In this document: positions 51,054 to 61,997 of the stretch, piece by piece
How positions within the stretch are numbered: position 1 is the first letter of the stretch
Layout of the letters: every line of letters starts with the position of its first letter
Assembly (NCBI RefSeq): GCF_900155475.1
Contig: NZ_FXAM01000001.1
Span: 2,343,501 to 2,407,500 of the forward strand
Origin: Methylomagnum ishizawai
GTDB lineage: Bacteria > Pseudomonadota > Gammaproteobacteria > Methylococcales > Methylococcaceae
DNA: 64,000 nt
Direction: 5' to 3'
The notes under the pieces: generated by a model
The model's database searches: none
The model's input: only the letters and a program-made list of their open reading frames with translations
Told to the model about the DNA's origin: nothing
Translations under genes and position numbers: made by a program

Positions 51054-51803
51054 ATGAAATCCTCGGTCGTGTATTGCCTGGTCCTGCCCGTGTTGGCCTG
51101 GATGGCTTCCGGTTGCGCCGAGTATGCCGGGGGTGGCTATGGGATGCGGCGGGCTTATCCGGGGGGCTATTATGAAACCCAAACCTATCCGGCTTATTCC
51201 GGATATCCGGGTTATTCAGCCCCGGCGGGATATGCCTATCCTAACGCCGGATATTATGAGGAAAGGCGGTACTACGGCGACCACGACCACCACCACCACG
51301 ACGGACATGGATGGCATCGGACACCACCGCCGCCCCCGGCGCCCCAGCCACCGACACCCTGGCAAAGGCTCAAGGCCGTGGAACGCGAGATGCGCCACGA
51401 CCAGGGGCAATACCAGCAGCAAAGCCAGCATCTCGACCAGCGCCGACAGCAGCGGGAACAGCACTTGGATCACCGGCTGGACCGGACCGAACAGCGGAGA
51501 TTGGGCTATCTGGAGCATCACCACGCCAACCCGGCGGCGTTCGAGGCCGAGCGCCAGCAATTCCAGCAGCATCGGGATTCCGCGACCCAAAGACTCGAAC
51601 AGCGGTTCGAGGCCAAGCAGGACCATCTACGCCAGCGCGAGGCCGAAGAACAGGCCCGTTTGGCGCGGCAGCAGGCGCATTGGCAGGCGCGGGTACAGGA
51701 GCATCAAGCCCAGCATCCGCCCCAGCCGCAACCACAATGGAACGGCGGCGGCGAACATCATCGCGGCTGCGGCGAAAAGCGCCGACAGCGCGGCGAATGC
51801 TGA
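51054..51803 (+). CDS. Tyr/His/Gln-rich lipoprotein
   Basis: A 249-residue protein with a lipobox ending WMASGC. Residues about 25-75 are Tyr/Gly/Pro-rich (GYPGYSAPAGYAYPNAGYY), a short His/Asp cluster (DHDHHHHDGHGWH) follows, then a proline run, then a long Gln/Arg/Glu-rich helical region likely to form a coiled coil (RRQQREQHLDHRLDRTEQRR). The tail is basic with two cysteines. The His/Asp cluster could bind metal. The longer in-frame start at 51021 adds a poor N-terminus. No family was recognised. It is convergent with the SDR gene, whose end is seven bases away. Confidence 0.65.
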   Translation: MKSSVVYCLVLPVLAWMASGCAEYAGGGYGMRRAYPGGYYETQTYPAYSGYPGYSAPAGYAYPNAGYYEERRYYGDHDHHHHDGHGWHRTPPPPPAPQPPTPWQRLKAVEREMRHDQGQYQQQSQHLDQRRQQREQHLDHRLDRTEQRRLGYLEHHHANPAAFEAERQQFQQHRDSATQRLEQRFEAKQDHLRQREAEEQARLARQQAHWQARVQEHQAQHPPQPQPQWNGGGEHHRGCGEKRRQRGEC

Positions 51804-51810
51804 TCCCGGC

Positions 51811-52644
51811 CTATCCTACCCGGCCCAGGAGCCAATCCAAGGCCCGCGTCGGCAGTAGCCTTTTCAAATAGGCGAACAGATAGGTCGGGAACGTCACGTA
51901 ATAGCGGGCGCGGGGCCGCTGGGATTCCAAGGCCAGGATCACCTTTCCCAACACCGCTTCCGGTCCCAGGGTGAACGGCGCCGCCGGGCCTTCCTTTTGC
52001 AGGCGGGTTTCCATCGCCGCATAGGTCTGGCGGTGCGGGCTGTGTTCGGGCTGTATGTGCTTCCGGTACATGGCGAAGGCGTTGTCGCGGAACCGGCTGA
52101 GGATGGGGCCGGGCTCGATCAAACACACCTCGATGCCGCTGCCTTTCAATTCCAGCCGCAAGGTGTCCGACAAACCTTCCAGCGCGTATTTGCTGGCATT
52201 GTAGGCACCGCGATATCGCATGGCGGCGAAGCCCAGCACCGAACTGTTCTGGACGATCCGGCCATAACCCTGCCGCCGCATGACCGGGATGATCAGGTTG
52301 GTCAGTTCGTGGGTGCCGAACAGGTTGGTTTCGAACTGCTCGCGCAGCACTTCCCGCCGCACATCTTCCACCGCGCCCGGTTGTCCATAGGCACCGTTGT
52401 TGAACAGCGCATCGAGCCCGCCGCCGCTGGCCACCAATACCGCCGCCACGGCGGCGCGAATCGAGTCCGAATCGGCGAGGTCCAGTTGGAAAGCCTCGAA
52501 ACCTTCGGCGTGAAGTGTTTCCACATCGGCTCGGGCACGGGCGGTGGCGAATACCCGGTAGCCGCGTTGCTTGAGGCCACGCGCCACGCATAGGCCGATG
52601 CCGGACGAACAGCCGGTGATGAGGATGGATCGGGGGGAGGTCAT
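51811..52644 (-). CDS. Short-chain dehydrogenase/reductase
   Basis: A 277-residue classical SDR. It begins MTSPRSILITGCSSGIGLCV, with the TGxxxGIG cofactor motif. The substrate site has FNNGAYGQPG, IVQNSSVLGFAAMRYRGAYN and YNASKYALEGLSDTLRLEL, giving the Ser-Tyr-Lys catalytic residues. It is NAD(P)-dependent; the Arg in the second strand (FATARARADVE) suggests NADPH. The C-terminal region is hydrophobic (TFPTYLFAYLKRLLP), possibly for membrane contact. The substrate is unknown. The in-frame start at 52686 is possible but less typical. Confidence 0.88.
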   Translation of the reverse strand: MTSPRSILITGCSSGIGLCVARGLKQRGYRVFATARARADVETLHAEGFEAFQLDLADSDSIRAAVAAVLVASGGGLDALFNNGAYGQPGAVEDVRREVLREQFETNLFGTHELTNLIIPVMRRQGYGRIVQNSSVLGFAAMRYRGAYNASKYALEGLSDTLRLELKGSGIEVCLIEPGPILSRFRDNAFAMYRKHIQPEHSPHRQTYAAMETRLQKEGPAAPFTLGPEAVLGKVILALESQRPRARYYVTFPTYLFAYLKRLLPTRALDWLLGRVG

Positions 52645-52706
52645 GATCGGGCGGTCTCGCAGGGAAAGGGGCGCATAGTTTCGCATGGCCCTTCGGCTTT
52701 GCGGTT

Positions 52707-53144
52707 ATGATCCGCATCCCCGCATCCCGGAGGCATCGCTTGAAACTTGGATTCGCCGCCCTGTGTCTGGCCGGGGCTTTGGCCGCTTGCGTTCCGCACC
52801 CGCCCAGTCCATGCCCCGCGGGCGAACGTTCCATGCAGGTCGATACCCTTTATTTCGGTACGCGGCAGCCGGAGGGCGTGGTCGCCGCCGCCGCTTGGCG
52901 CGGCTTCGTCGATGCCGAGGTGACGCCTCGCTTTCCCGGCGGGTTCACCTGGTGGTTGGGCGAAGGGCAATGGCGGACGGTCCGGGGCGATATCCAGCGC
53001 GAATCCACCTATATCCTCCGCGTCGTCCATGGCGATACGCTTGCCGAAAGCGGGGCCGTGGCCGCTCTGGCCGAGCGCTATAAGGTGGAATTCCGGCAGG
53101 AGGCGGTGTTGCGGGTGCGGTCCATAGCCTGCGTGGCTTTTTGA
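52707..53144 (+). CDS. DUF3574-family lipoprotein
   Basis: A 145-residue protein with a lipobox ending GALAAC. The mature part reads VDTLYFGTRQPEG, WRGFVDAEVTPRFPGGFTWW and GQWRTVRGDIQRESTYILRV, the pattern of the DUF3574 family of unknown function. It is divergent from the SDR gene with 62 bases between starts. The region after it to 53385 (about 240 bases) holds no gene; a strong ribosome site near 53380 belongs to the next gene. Confidence 0.82.
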   Translation: MIRIPASRRHRLKLGFAALCLAGALAACVPHPPSPCPAGERSMQVDTLYFGTRQPEGVVAAAAWRGFVDAEVTPRFPGGFTWWLGEGQWRTVRGDIQRESTYILRVVHGDTLAESGAVAALAERYKVEFRQEAVLRVRSIACVAF

Positions 53145-53385
53145 GGGCTAACCGCCGGGCCTGTGATGGTTTCCGCCGTTCGCGGCGCATTCAGCCCGTA
53201 CCGCTGAACTCGGACCGGATTCCTGGGTCGTAAACCTGCCCGGTGGCGACTCCCTTCGACGGTGGCCACCGGTCAAATTATCTGTTTGCATCGGATGGAC
53301 GACATGATAATTTGCGCGTGCCCCAAGCAGCCCCGGCCCGGTCGCCGGGGCTAGAGCAAAAAAATCCACTAGAGGAGGTATCAGA

Positions 53386-53883
53386 ATGTCCGAAGAGAAT
53401 AAAGACAGCGCCGCCCCGGAAACCCCGGCTCCCGCCGCCGAACAACCCGCCGCCGCCGAGAAGCCCGCTGCTGCCGCCGCTCCCGCTCCCGCCGCCCAAG
53501 GTCTCCTGGAAACCTTGAAGACCAACCGCAATGCCCAATACGCGCTGGGCGGCGCGGTCGTGGTGGTGTTCCTCGCCAGCTTCATGGGCGGTGGCGACGA
53601 AGTGACCAAGGTCAATACGGCGGCGGTGGCCATCGGCCAGACGGTGACGGTGGAGAATCCCAACGGCGGCAATTCCCAACTGACCCTCGCGCCGGGCATG
53701 ATGGGCGCGGCCGATCCCGAGGATACCGAGCAGAACGTGTGCTTGGTCAAGGGGGCCGCCAAGGGTACCATCGAAGAAGAGCAGATCGCGGGCCTGTTGG
53801 CCTATGTGAAGGTCAAGATGCTGGAAGGCGATTGCCAGGGCAAGTCCGGCTGGACTTCCAAAATCAATATCAAGGCCGGTTAA
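53386..53883 (+). CDS. Membrane-anchored protein of unknown function
   Basis: A 165-residue protein with a strong GAGGAGGT ribosome site. The first 38 residues are an acidic, Ala/Pro-rich, probably disordered segment (APETPAPAAEQPAAAEKPAA). A transmembrane helix follows (YALGGAVVVVFLASFMGG). The remainder is a small domain with two cysteines (NVCLVKGAAKGTIEEEQIAG and GDCQGKSGW) that could form a disulfide if periplasmic. I recognise no family. The strong ribosome site suggests high expression. Confidence 0.7.
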   Translation: MSEENKDSAAPETPAPAAEQPAAAEKPAAAAAPAPAAQGLLETLKTNRNAQYALGGAVVVVFLASFMGGGDEVTKVNTAAVAIGQTVTVENPNGGNSQLTLAPGMMGAADPEDTEQNVCLVKGAAKGTIEEEQIAGLLAYVKVKMLEGDCQGKSGWTSKINIKAG

Positions 53884-53936
53884 TCGCGCGGGGCGGCGAT
53901 GAGCGTCCCCTTGGCCCATCGCCGCGTCCAGTGCCG

Positions 53937-56432
53937 TTAGAGTTCCCGCAACACCCGCATCGGGCTGTTTCTCACCACGGGCCGGGTATTCCAATAACCC
54001 GCCAGGCCCACCGCCACGGCGCCCACCAGCGGCGTCGCCAGCCAAGCTTCCCAGTGCATCCGGTGCGCCAAATCGAACACCCGGCTGAACAAGACCCAGG
54101 CCACGCTCTCGGCGATGCCCGCCGCCAACAACCCCGCCAGGAAGCCCAGGGCGCAGAATTCCACCCATTGCGCCCGCCGCAGCAAACCCCGTTCCGCGCC
54201 CAGGGCGCGTAATAGCGCGTCCTCGCGCAAGCGTTCGTCCAGGGTGGCCCGCACCGAGGCGAACAGCACGGTGAAGCCCGCCGCCAAGGCCAGCACCAGC
54301 ACGAACTCGATGGCGCGGGTGATCTGGGCCAGGATGCTCTGGAATTGCTTGAGCAGGGCGTCCACTTCCAGGATCGTCACGCCGGGGAACGCCTTGACCA
54401 GCCGCGCCAAGGCCGGTTTCGCCGCCGGGGGCAGATAGAAACTGGTCAGCCAGGTGTGGGGCTGCGAATCCAGCACGCCCGGCGGGAAGATCATGAAGAA
54501 GTTGGGGGCCATGGTGTCCCAGCGCACGCCACGGGTGTTGGCGACCGTGGCGGTGAGTTCCTGCCCGGCGATGTTGAAGCCGAGCTGATCGCCCGGCTTG
54601 ATGCCCAGGTTCTTGGCCAATTCCTTTTCCACCGAGACCAGGGGTTCGGTGGGGGCTTGGCCTTCGCGCCACCATTCGCCCTCGACGATGGGATTGTCGG
54701 GCGGCGGTTCGGCCCCCCAGGTCAGGCTGAGGTCGCGGTTGATGGCTCCTTCCGCCCGCGAATTCTTGCCGATGACCTGGAATACGTCCTGGCCGTTCAC
54801 CAGGGTCAAACGGCCCCGGACGATGGGATAGAACCGGCTGCTGGCGATTTGCTCCCGCGCCAGGAAATCGCGGAAGCGGTCGAGGTCGGCGTCGAACAGG
54901 TTCAGGGCGAAATGGTTGGGGGTGTTGTCCGGCAATTGCCGCTGCCATTCCTGCAATAGCTCGGTGCGGACCAGGAGGCTCAACAGCATCGCCGCCAGGG
55001 TGATGCCGAAGGCCAGGATTTGGCCGACGCCCAGTTGGGGCCGCCGGGTCAGGTGTTGCAGGCCGAAGCGCCAGGCCAGGCCCACATGCGGGATCGGCAG
55101 TTTGCCCAGGTTGAGCAGGAACAAGCCCAACAGGCCGAATCCCGCCACCGCCGCGCCGCTCGCGGCCAGCACGGTGACGGTCATCAGCCAATCCTGGGTA
55201 TAGCGCCACATCAACGCGCCCAGGACCAGGGCGGCGCAGCCATAGACCAGCCAAGCGCTGGACGGCAGGGGTTCCAGGTCGCGGCGCAAGACCCGCAGCG
55301 GCGGCAGGCGCTTGAGCCGGAGGATCGGCGGCAGGGCGAAGCCGAACAGGATCGGCAAGCCCGCGCCGGTGCCGAACAACAGGGCGAACAGGCTGGGACT
55401 GGCCAGTTGGCGCGGTAGCAACGCCCCCAGGAAATGCGCCACCCCGGCTTGCAAGCCATAGCCCAGGGCGCAACCCGCCGAGCTACCGGCCAATCCGATC
55501 AAGCTGAATTGCCAGAGGTGCAGCCGCAATACATCGCGTTCCCGCGCCCCCAGGGTTTTCAGCAGGGCGGCCAGATCGAAATGGCGTTCGGTATAGCGGC
55601 GGGCGCTCATGGCGATGGCGACGCCCGCTATCAACACTACGGCGATGCTGGTCAAGCCCAGATAGCGCTCGGCCCGGTTCAGGGCATTGCCGAGTTCCGG
55701 GCGGTCCTCGTGGATATCGGAGATGCGCTCGCCTGGATGCAAACGCGGCTGGAGCCAGCGTTTGAAGCCGCGCAGGGCGGTTTCGTCGCCTGCGTACAGA
55801 GCAAAATAATGGACGTGGCTACCGGGCTGCACGATGCGGGTGGCGTCGAGGTCGGCGGCATTGATGATGATGCGGGGCGACAGACTGTAGAGATCGCCGC
55901 GGCGGTCGGGTTCGTGGGTGATGATGCGGGTGGTCCGCAAGGGCTGTTCGCCCACCGTCAGCGTGTCGCCCAGCTTCAAATGCAGGGTGGACAATACCCG
56001 TGGTTCGATCCAGACCTCGCCCGGCGCGGGAATGGCGTGGGTGGCCTCGGCGGCGGTGGGATCGTCCAGGGTGGTTTTCACCGCGCCGCGTAGGGGATAG
56101 CCCACCGCCACCGATTTTACGCCCGCCAGCAGGATTTCGCCGTTCTCCATCAGCACACTGGGGAATTCCGCCGTGGCCGAATGTTCGAGTCCCAGGCGCT
56201 CGGCTTCCACGGTCCAGGCCGGATCGGGCGGGCCGTGGCTCGCCACCGATAAATCCGCTCCCAGGAATTCCGCCGCTTGCAAAGCCATGGTGCGGTTCAG
56301 CCGGTCGCCCAGCAGGCTGACGGCGGTGGACGCGGCCACGGCGACCACCAGCGCCGCCAGCAGCAATGTCAGTTCGCCGCTGCGGAAATCGCGGCCCACC
56401 AATTTGAACGCCAATTTGAAGCTGTTACCCAT
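53937..56432 (-). CDS. ybbP: ABC transporter permease, FtsX/YbbP family
   Basis: An 831-residue inner-membrane protein. It begins MGNSFKLAFKLVGRDFRSGE and has the tandem FtsX layout: a first helix and periplasmic domain, three membrane helices with LLKTLGARERDVLRLHLWQF, four more, and a final FtsX block with LLRALGAERGLLRRAQWVEF ending RPVVRNSPMRVLREL. The size and pairing with the adjacent ATPase and with tesA match the E. coli ybbA-ybbP unit. The transported substrate is not established. It is 15 bases after ybbA. Confidence 0.9.
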   Translation of the reverse strand: MGNSFKLAFKLVGRDFRSGELTLLLAALVVAVAASTAVSLLGDRLNRTMALQAAEFLGADLSVASHGPPDPAWTVEAERLGLEHSATAEFPSVLMENGEILLAGVKSVAVGYPLRGAVKTTLDDPTAAEATHAIPAPGEVWIEPRVLSTLHLKLGDTLTVGEQPLRTTRIITHEPDRRGDLYSLSPRIIINAADLDATRIVQPGSHVHYFALYAGDETALRGFKRWLQPRLHPGERISDIHEDRPELGNALNRAERYLGLTSIAVVLIAGVAIAMSARRYTERHFDLAALLKTLGARERDVLRLHLWQFSLIGLAGSSAGCALGYGLQAGVAHFLGALLPRQLASPSLFALLFGTGAGLPILFGFALPPILRLKRLPPLRVLRRDLEPLPSSAWLVYGCAALVLGALMWRYTQDWLMTVTVLAASGAAVAGFGLLGLFLLNLGKLPIPHVGLAWRFGLQHLTRRPQLGVGQILAFGITLAAMLLSLLVRTELLQEWQRQLPDNTPNHFALNLFDADLDRFRDFLAREQIASSRFYPIVRGRLTLVNGQDVFQVIGKNSRAEGAINRDLSLTWGAEPPPDNPIVEGEWWREGQAPTEPLVSVEKELAKNLGIKPGDQLGFNIAGQELTATVANTRGVRWDTMAPNFFMIFPPGVLDSQPHTWLTSFYLPPAAKPALARLVKAFPGVTILEVDALLKQFQSILAQITRAIEFVLVLALAAGFTVLFASVRATLDERLREDALLRALGAERGLLRRAQWVEFCALGFLAGLLAAGIAESVAWVLFSRVFDLAHRMHWEAWLATPLVGAVAVGLAGYWNTRPVVRNSPMRVLREL

Positions 56433-56447
56433 GTCGGTCTCCCGCTT

Positions 56448-57182
56448 TTAGCCGTCCACCACGCGTCCGGCTTCCAGCCGGACCGTGCGTCCGCACCGTG
56501 CCGCCAGCGCCTCGTCGTGGGTCACCAATACCAGGGTGGTGTTGCGTTCGCGGTTGAGGGCGAACAACAGGTCGATCACCGTCTGGCCGGTCTTGCTGTC
56601 CAGGTTGCCGGTGGGTTCGTCAGCGAACAGGATGCGCGGCTCGGTCACGAAGGCCCGTGCCAGGGCCACGCGCTGCTGTTCGCCGCCGGAAAGCTGTTTG
56701 GGGTAATGCTTCACCCGGTGTTCCAAGCCCACCCGCGCCAGCATGTCGAGCGCCCGGCCACGGGCCTCGGCGCTGCCGACGAGTTCCAGCGGCAGCATCG
56801 TGTTTTCCAGCGCGGTCAGGTGCGGCAGCAATTGGAAGGACTGGAACACGAAGCCGACATGCAGCGCCCGCAACCGCGCCCGGCCATCCTCGTCCAGTGC
56901 GGTGAGGCAGGTATCGGCCAGCCAAACCTTGCCCTCGGTCGAGCGGTCCAGGCCGGCCAGCAATCCCAGCAGGGTGGATTTCCCCGAACCCGAAGCCCCG
57001 ACCACGGCCAAGGTTTCCCCCGGTTTGATCGAAACATCGACTGATGACAAGATATCCAGCCAGCCATCCGCCGTGGGCACCCGTTTGCCGAGATTTTCCG
57101 TCCGGATGATATCCCCGGAGATCGCGGGGCTGTTTTTCTCCAATGTGTTGGAATCCATGCGTAATTTACTGCTGTCGTTCAT
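56448..57182 (-). CDS. ybbA: ABC transporter ATP-binding protein, YbbA
   Basis: A 244-residue ATPase of the LolD/MacB class. Motifs are in order: VVGASGSGKSTLLGLLAGLD (Walker A), FVFQSFQLLPHLTALEN (Q-loop), QLSGGEQQRVALARAF (signature), ILFADEPTGNLDSKTG (Walker B and D-loop) and LVLVTHDEALAARC (H-loop). It pairs with the permease downstream. Two starts are possible: 57182, which overlaps the divergent tesA by 26 bases, or 57158 (MDSNTLEKN), whose ATG shares bases with the tesA start. Neither has a clear ribosome site. Confidence 0.92.
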   Translation of the reverse strand: MNDSSKLRMDSNTLEKNSPAISGDIIRTENLGKRVPTADGWLDILSSVDVSIKPGETLAVVGASGSGKSTLLGLLAGLDRSTEGKVWLADTCLTALDEDGRARLRALHVGFVFQSFQLLPHLTALENTMLPLELVGSAEARGRALDMLARVGLEHRVKHYPKQLSGGEQQRVALARAFVTEPRILFADEPTGNLDSKTGQTVIDLLFALNRERNTTLVLVTHDEALAARCGRTVRLEAGRVVDG

Positions 57183-57768
57183 TTTGTGGGCAATGTCCGG
57201 TGAGGTTGGCGCGGCAACCCTCGTGGTGTTGGGAGATAGTATCAGCGCCGGTTATGGCTTGGAAAAAATCGACCAGGGCTGGGTTTCCCTGCTGGCGGAA
57301 AAACTCCGGCCACGCGGTATGATAGTCGTCAATGCCAGCATTTCCGGGGATACCAGCGCGGGAGGGCTTTCCCGCATCGATGCTTTGCTCGCCCAACACC
57401 ATCCCGCCGTGCTGATCCTGGAACTCGGGGGCAACGATGGCCTGAGGGGTTTGCCGCCCGGCCAGATGGCGGCCAACCTGGGCGGCATCATCGACCGGGC
57501 CGGGGCGGCGGGGGTCCAGGTCTTGCTCTTGGGCATGAAGATTCCGCCCAACTATGGCAAGCGTTATACCGAAATGTTCCAGAAGGTCTATACCGATCTG
57601 GCCGGGCGCGATGGGGTGGCGCTGGTGCCGTTCCTGTTGGATGGCGTGGGCGGGGTGGAGGTCTATATGCAGGCCGACGGCATCCATCCGAACCGGGAGG
57701 CCCAGCCGTTATTGCTGGAACAGGTGTGGAATAAATTGGAGCTGTTATTGGCGGGCAAGCCGCGTTGA
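57157..57768 (+). CDS. tesA: SGNH arylesterase/acyl-CoA thioesterase I
   Basis: A 203-residue periplasmic esterase. After a signal peptide (LLLSFILWAMSGEVGAATL) the SGNH blocks follow: VVLGDSISAGYGL (Ser), NASISGDTSAGGLSR (Gly), LELGGNDGLRGLP (Asn) and QADGIHPNREAQPLL (Asp and His). TesA hydrolyses acyl-CoA and aryl esters. Its divergent pairing with ybbA is conserved in gammaproteobacteria. The start ATG lies within CATG, which on the other strand gives an ATG for ybbA. TTGGA lies five bases upstream. Confidence 0.93.
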   Translation: MRNLLLSFILWAMSGEVGAATLVVLGDSISAGYGLEKIDQGWVSLLAEKLRPRGMIVVNASISGDTSAGGLSRIDALLAQHHPAVLILELGGNDGLRGLPPGQMAANLGGIIDRAGAAGVQVLLLGMKIPPNYGKRYTEMFQKVYTDLAGRDGVALVPFLLDGVGGVEVYMQADGIHPNREAQPLLLEQVWNKLELLLAGKPR

Positions 57769-57909
57769 AATTGAATAACTGTGGGTCTTGGGGAAAGTAA
57801 TATTGGGTCCGTTGTTCTTGGAGGTCGCGAGAGGAGGGTACGGTTGTTGTGAGATAGTTTCGGAAGTTACTCAAGGATATAACTGCTAGATTTTTTTAGA
57901 AAAGAACAC

Positions 57910-58770
<861 letters not shown>

Positions 58771-58853
58771 CGCCGACGCCGGGCGCTTTCCCAAGGGGGC
58801 GTCCGGCGGTTTCTTCCACCCAACAACCCGGCATTCCCGAGAGGCGCGGTCCC

Positions 58854-59417
58854 ATGAATATCCCTTCGCTTTGTTCCGCCGACGACAGCGTGTTGGTGGT
58901 GGTGGACCTGCAAATCCGCCTGTTGGCCGCCATGGCCGAAGCCGATCGCGCCCATTTGGTCAAGCATACCGAAACCCTGCTGCAAGCGGCCGGGGCGCTG
59001 GAAATCCCGGTGCTTTATACCGAGCAATATCCCAAGGGCCTGGGTCCGACCGTGCCCGCCCTGGTCGAACGCTTGCCGGCCATGGCGCTCTGTTTCGAGA
59101 AGACCGCGTTTTCCTGCTGCGCTGCCGAGGGGTTCCTGTCCGCCTTGAAGGCGTCGGGCCGGGGGCAGGTGGTCCTGGTCGGCCAGGAGGTCCATGTCTG
59201 CGTGTTGCAGACCGCGCTGGAATTGCTGGCCCTGGGTTTCCGGGTGTTCGTGGTCGAGGACGGGGTGTGTTCCCGCGCCCAGGGCCATAAGCACAACGCC
59301 CTGGCCCGGTTGCGGGAGGCCGGGGCCGTCGTCACCAATGTGGAGTCGGTGCTGTTCGAATGGTTGCGCGACGCTGCCCATCCCGAGTTCAAAACCATCT
59401 CCCAGTGGGTGCGCTGA
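58854..59417 (+). CDS. Isochorismatase-family cysteine hydrolase
   Basis: A 187-residue hydrolase. It begins MNIPSLCSADDSVLVVVDLQ, with the catalytic aspartate in VVVDLQIRL. A lysine follows in FEKTAFSCC, and the nucleophile region is VVLVGQEVHVCVLQTALELL (catalytic Cys). This corresponds to the YcaC-like branch of the family. The substrate is unknown. GAGAGG precedes the ATG at 58854; an earlier ATG at 58767 overlaps the stop of the NYN gene but its extension looks noncoding. Confidence 0.88.
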   Translation: MNIPSLCSADDSVLVVVDLQIRLLAAMAEADRAHLVKHTETLLQAAGALEIPVLYTEQYPKGLGPTVPALVERLPAMALCFEKTAFSCCAAEGFLSALKASGRGQVVLVGQEVHVCVLQTALELLALGFRVFVVEDGVCSRAQGHKHNALARLREAGAVVTNVESVLFEWLRDAAHPEFKTISQWVR

Positions 59418-59433
59418 ACCCCGCGCCCCTCGA

Positions 59434-60420
<987 letters not shown>

Positions 60421-60647
60421 TTATTCCAAAATCATTGATAAAGCCGGAGCCATTATAGCATTCTGGTCTGAATGGCGCTGTCCCGCCGGGACGGGGCGGA
60501 GGGAATGCCCGCGGCCAGCCGCCGTGCCTGGGCGGGCGGCGGTTGGCTTCCAATGGGTGGGGCGGGGGCCGGTGCGGAGATGGGGTGGCCGCGCCGGGGC
60601 GATGCGCGAACCCTGGGTGACGGGGAACGGGGCCGGGTTCCCGGCGC

Positions 60648-60971
60648 TTATTTTTCCAGCAAATCGCGCTTGCCGGGCTTGCCCTTCCAGGCGTCGGCAT
60701 CGGCGGTGGCGGGCTTGACCTCGGTGATGCTGGGCCAAACCTTGGCCAGGTCGGCGTTCAGCTTGATGAAGTCTTTCTGGTCGGCGGGTACTTCGTCTTC
60801 GGAGTAGATCGCGTTGGCCGGGCATTCGGGTTCGCACAGGGTGCAATCGATGCATTCGTCCGGGTCGATCACCAGGAAATTCGGTCCTTCGTGGAAGCAA
60901 TCGACCGGGCACACGTCGACGCAATCGGTATATTTGCACTTGATGCAGTTTTCGGTAACTACGAAACTCAT
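60648..60971 (-). CDS. fdxA: Seven-iron ferredoxin FdxA
   Basis: A 107-residue ferredoxin beginning [20 protein letters not shown]. Cysteines in CIKCKYTDC and CPVDC and in [12 protein letters not shown] match the [3Fe-4S][4Fe-4S] ferredoxins, where the second cysteine of one motif is displaced. The tail ([12 protein letters not shown]) is typical of the proteobacterial FdxA. It is transcribed alone toward cysB; the 240 bases between hold no recognised gene. Confidence 0.95.
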   Translation of the reverse strand: MSFVVTENCIKCKYTDCVDVCPVDCFHEGPNFLVIDPDECIDCTLCEPECPANAIYSEDEVPADQKDFIKLNADLAKVWPSITEVKPATADADAWKGKPGKRDLLEK

Positions 60972-61080
60972 TTCAGGGTCCTATCTGCTGTTTTAATCGC
61001 GGGCATAAGGCGCGAACCGCGCGCCATTTTACATGTAGCCCGGTCATTTCCCAAACCCGGCAAGCAAGGGAGAATCCCGT

Positions 61081-61992
61081 TCAGCGGGGGGCCCGGCCCG
61101 GTAGCAACAGGTCCAGGGTTTCCAGGAAACGGCTGTTGGCTTCCGCCAGGACCGGCTCGATCACACCCTCGCCCAGCCCCGTGATTTCCCAGGCCAGGGG
61201 GGAGATGCGGGATTCGCAACGGGGGAGGTTGCGGCCCGGTTCCAGCCGGTTGGCGATGGCGTTGGCGAGATGGACGATGGCGATGTCCAGGGCGTGCGGG
61301 GATTCCGCCAGGGGTTCGTGATGGTGGAGGGCGACCGCCTGTAGGCTTTCCGGCAGCCCCCAAGCCTTGAGCAATTCCGCGCCCACCTCGGCATGGGTGT
61401 AGCCGAACACCCGCCGTTCGGCCCGGTATGCGCCATCGTCGGCGGGTTCGGCCAGGACTAGGGCCTGGGCGGAGGCGGCGGGCTGGAACCGGTATAGCAC
61501 CAGCTGGCCGATATCGTGGAGGATGCCCGCCACCGCCATGCGCTCGCTGTGCAGGACGTGGCAGCGCCGGGCCAGTTGTTGGGCGGCCAGGGCGCAATAG
61601 ATGCTATGGTGCCAGAAAGTGGATAAATCCACCGCTTGCGGCGGCAGTTTGCCGAAGGTCCGCACGATGGTCGTGGCCAGCACGATATCCCGCAGGATGT
61701 GCCCGCCCAACAGGCCCACCGCCTGGGAAACCCGGTCCACCCGCCGTCCCAGGCCGTACAAGGGGCTATTCACCGCCTTGAGCAGGCGCGCGGTGAGGCC
61801 GCTGTCGCTTTCGATCAGCCGCGCCAGCGTCGCCGAATTGTGCCGGGGGTCGTCGATCAATTCCTGCACGCGGTAATAGACTTCCGGCAGCGAGACCACC
61901 CGGTGGGCGCCCTGGACCAGTTCGGCCAGTTCGGGAGCCTGGGAAGGAGCCGGGGGATCGGCCTGGATGCGCGAGGACGGGGAGTGGTTCAT
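61081..61992 (-). CDS. HDOD-domain signalling protein
   Basis: A 303-residue protein with an HDOD domain (about 25-230): SLPEVYYRVQELIDDPRHNS, ARLIESDSGLTARLLKAVNS and AVGLLGGHILRDIVLATTIV. The segment MAVAGILHDIGQLVLYRF retains an HD pair. HDOD proteins are generally non-catalytic regulators in bacterial signal transduction. It starts five bases after the cytochrome P460 stop on the same strand, so the two form an operon. What it regulates is not known. Confidence 0.85.
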   Translation of the reverse strand: MNHSPSSRIQADPPAPSQAPELAELVQGAHRVVSLPEVYYRVQELIDDPRHNSATLARLIESDSGLTARLLKAVNSPLYGLGRRVDRVSQAVGLLGGHILRDIVLATTIVRTFGKLPPQAVDLSTFWHHSIYCALAAQQLARRCHVLHSERMAVAGILHDIGQLVLYRFQPAASAQALVLAEPADDGAYRAERRVFGYTHAEVGAELLKAWGLPESLQAVALHHHEPLAESPHALDIAIVHLANAIANRLEPGRNLPRCESRISPLAWEITGLGEGVIEPVLAEANSRFLETLDLLLPGRAPR

Positions 61993-61997
61993 GGGGT

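Noticed and set aside
53278-55473. Gly/Ala-rich frame overlapping the ybbP permease
   Set aside because: The permease in the adjacent frame has the full FtsX layout.
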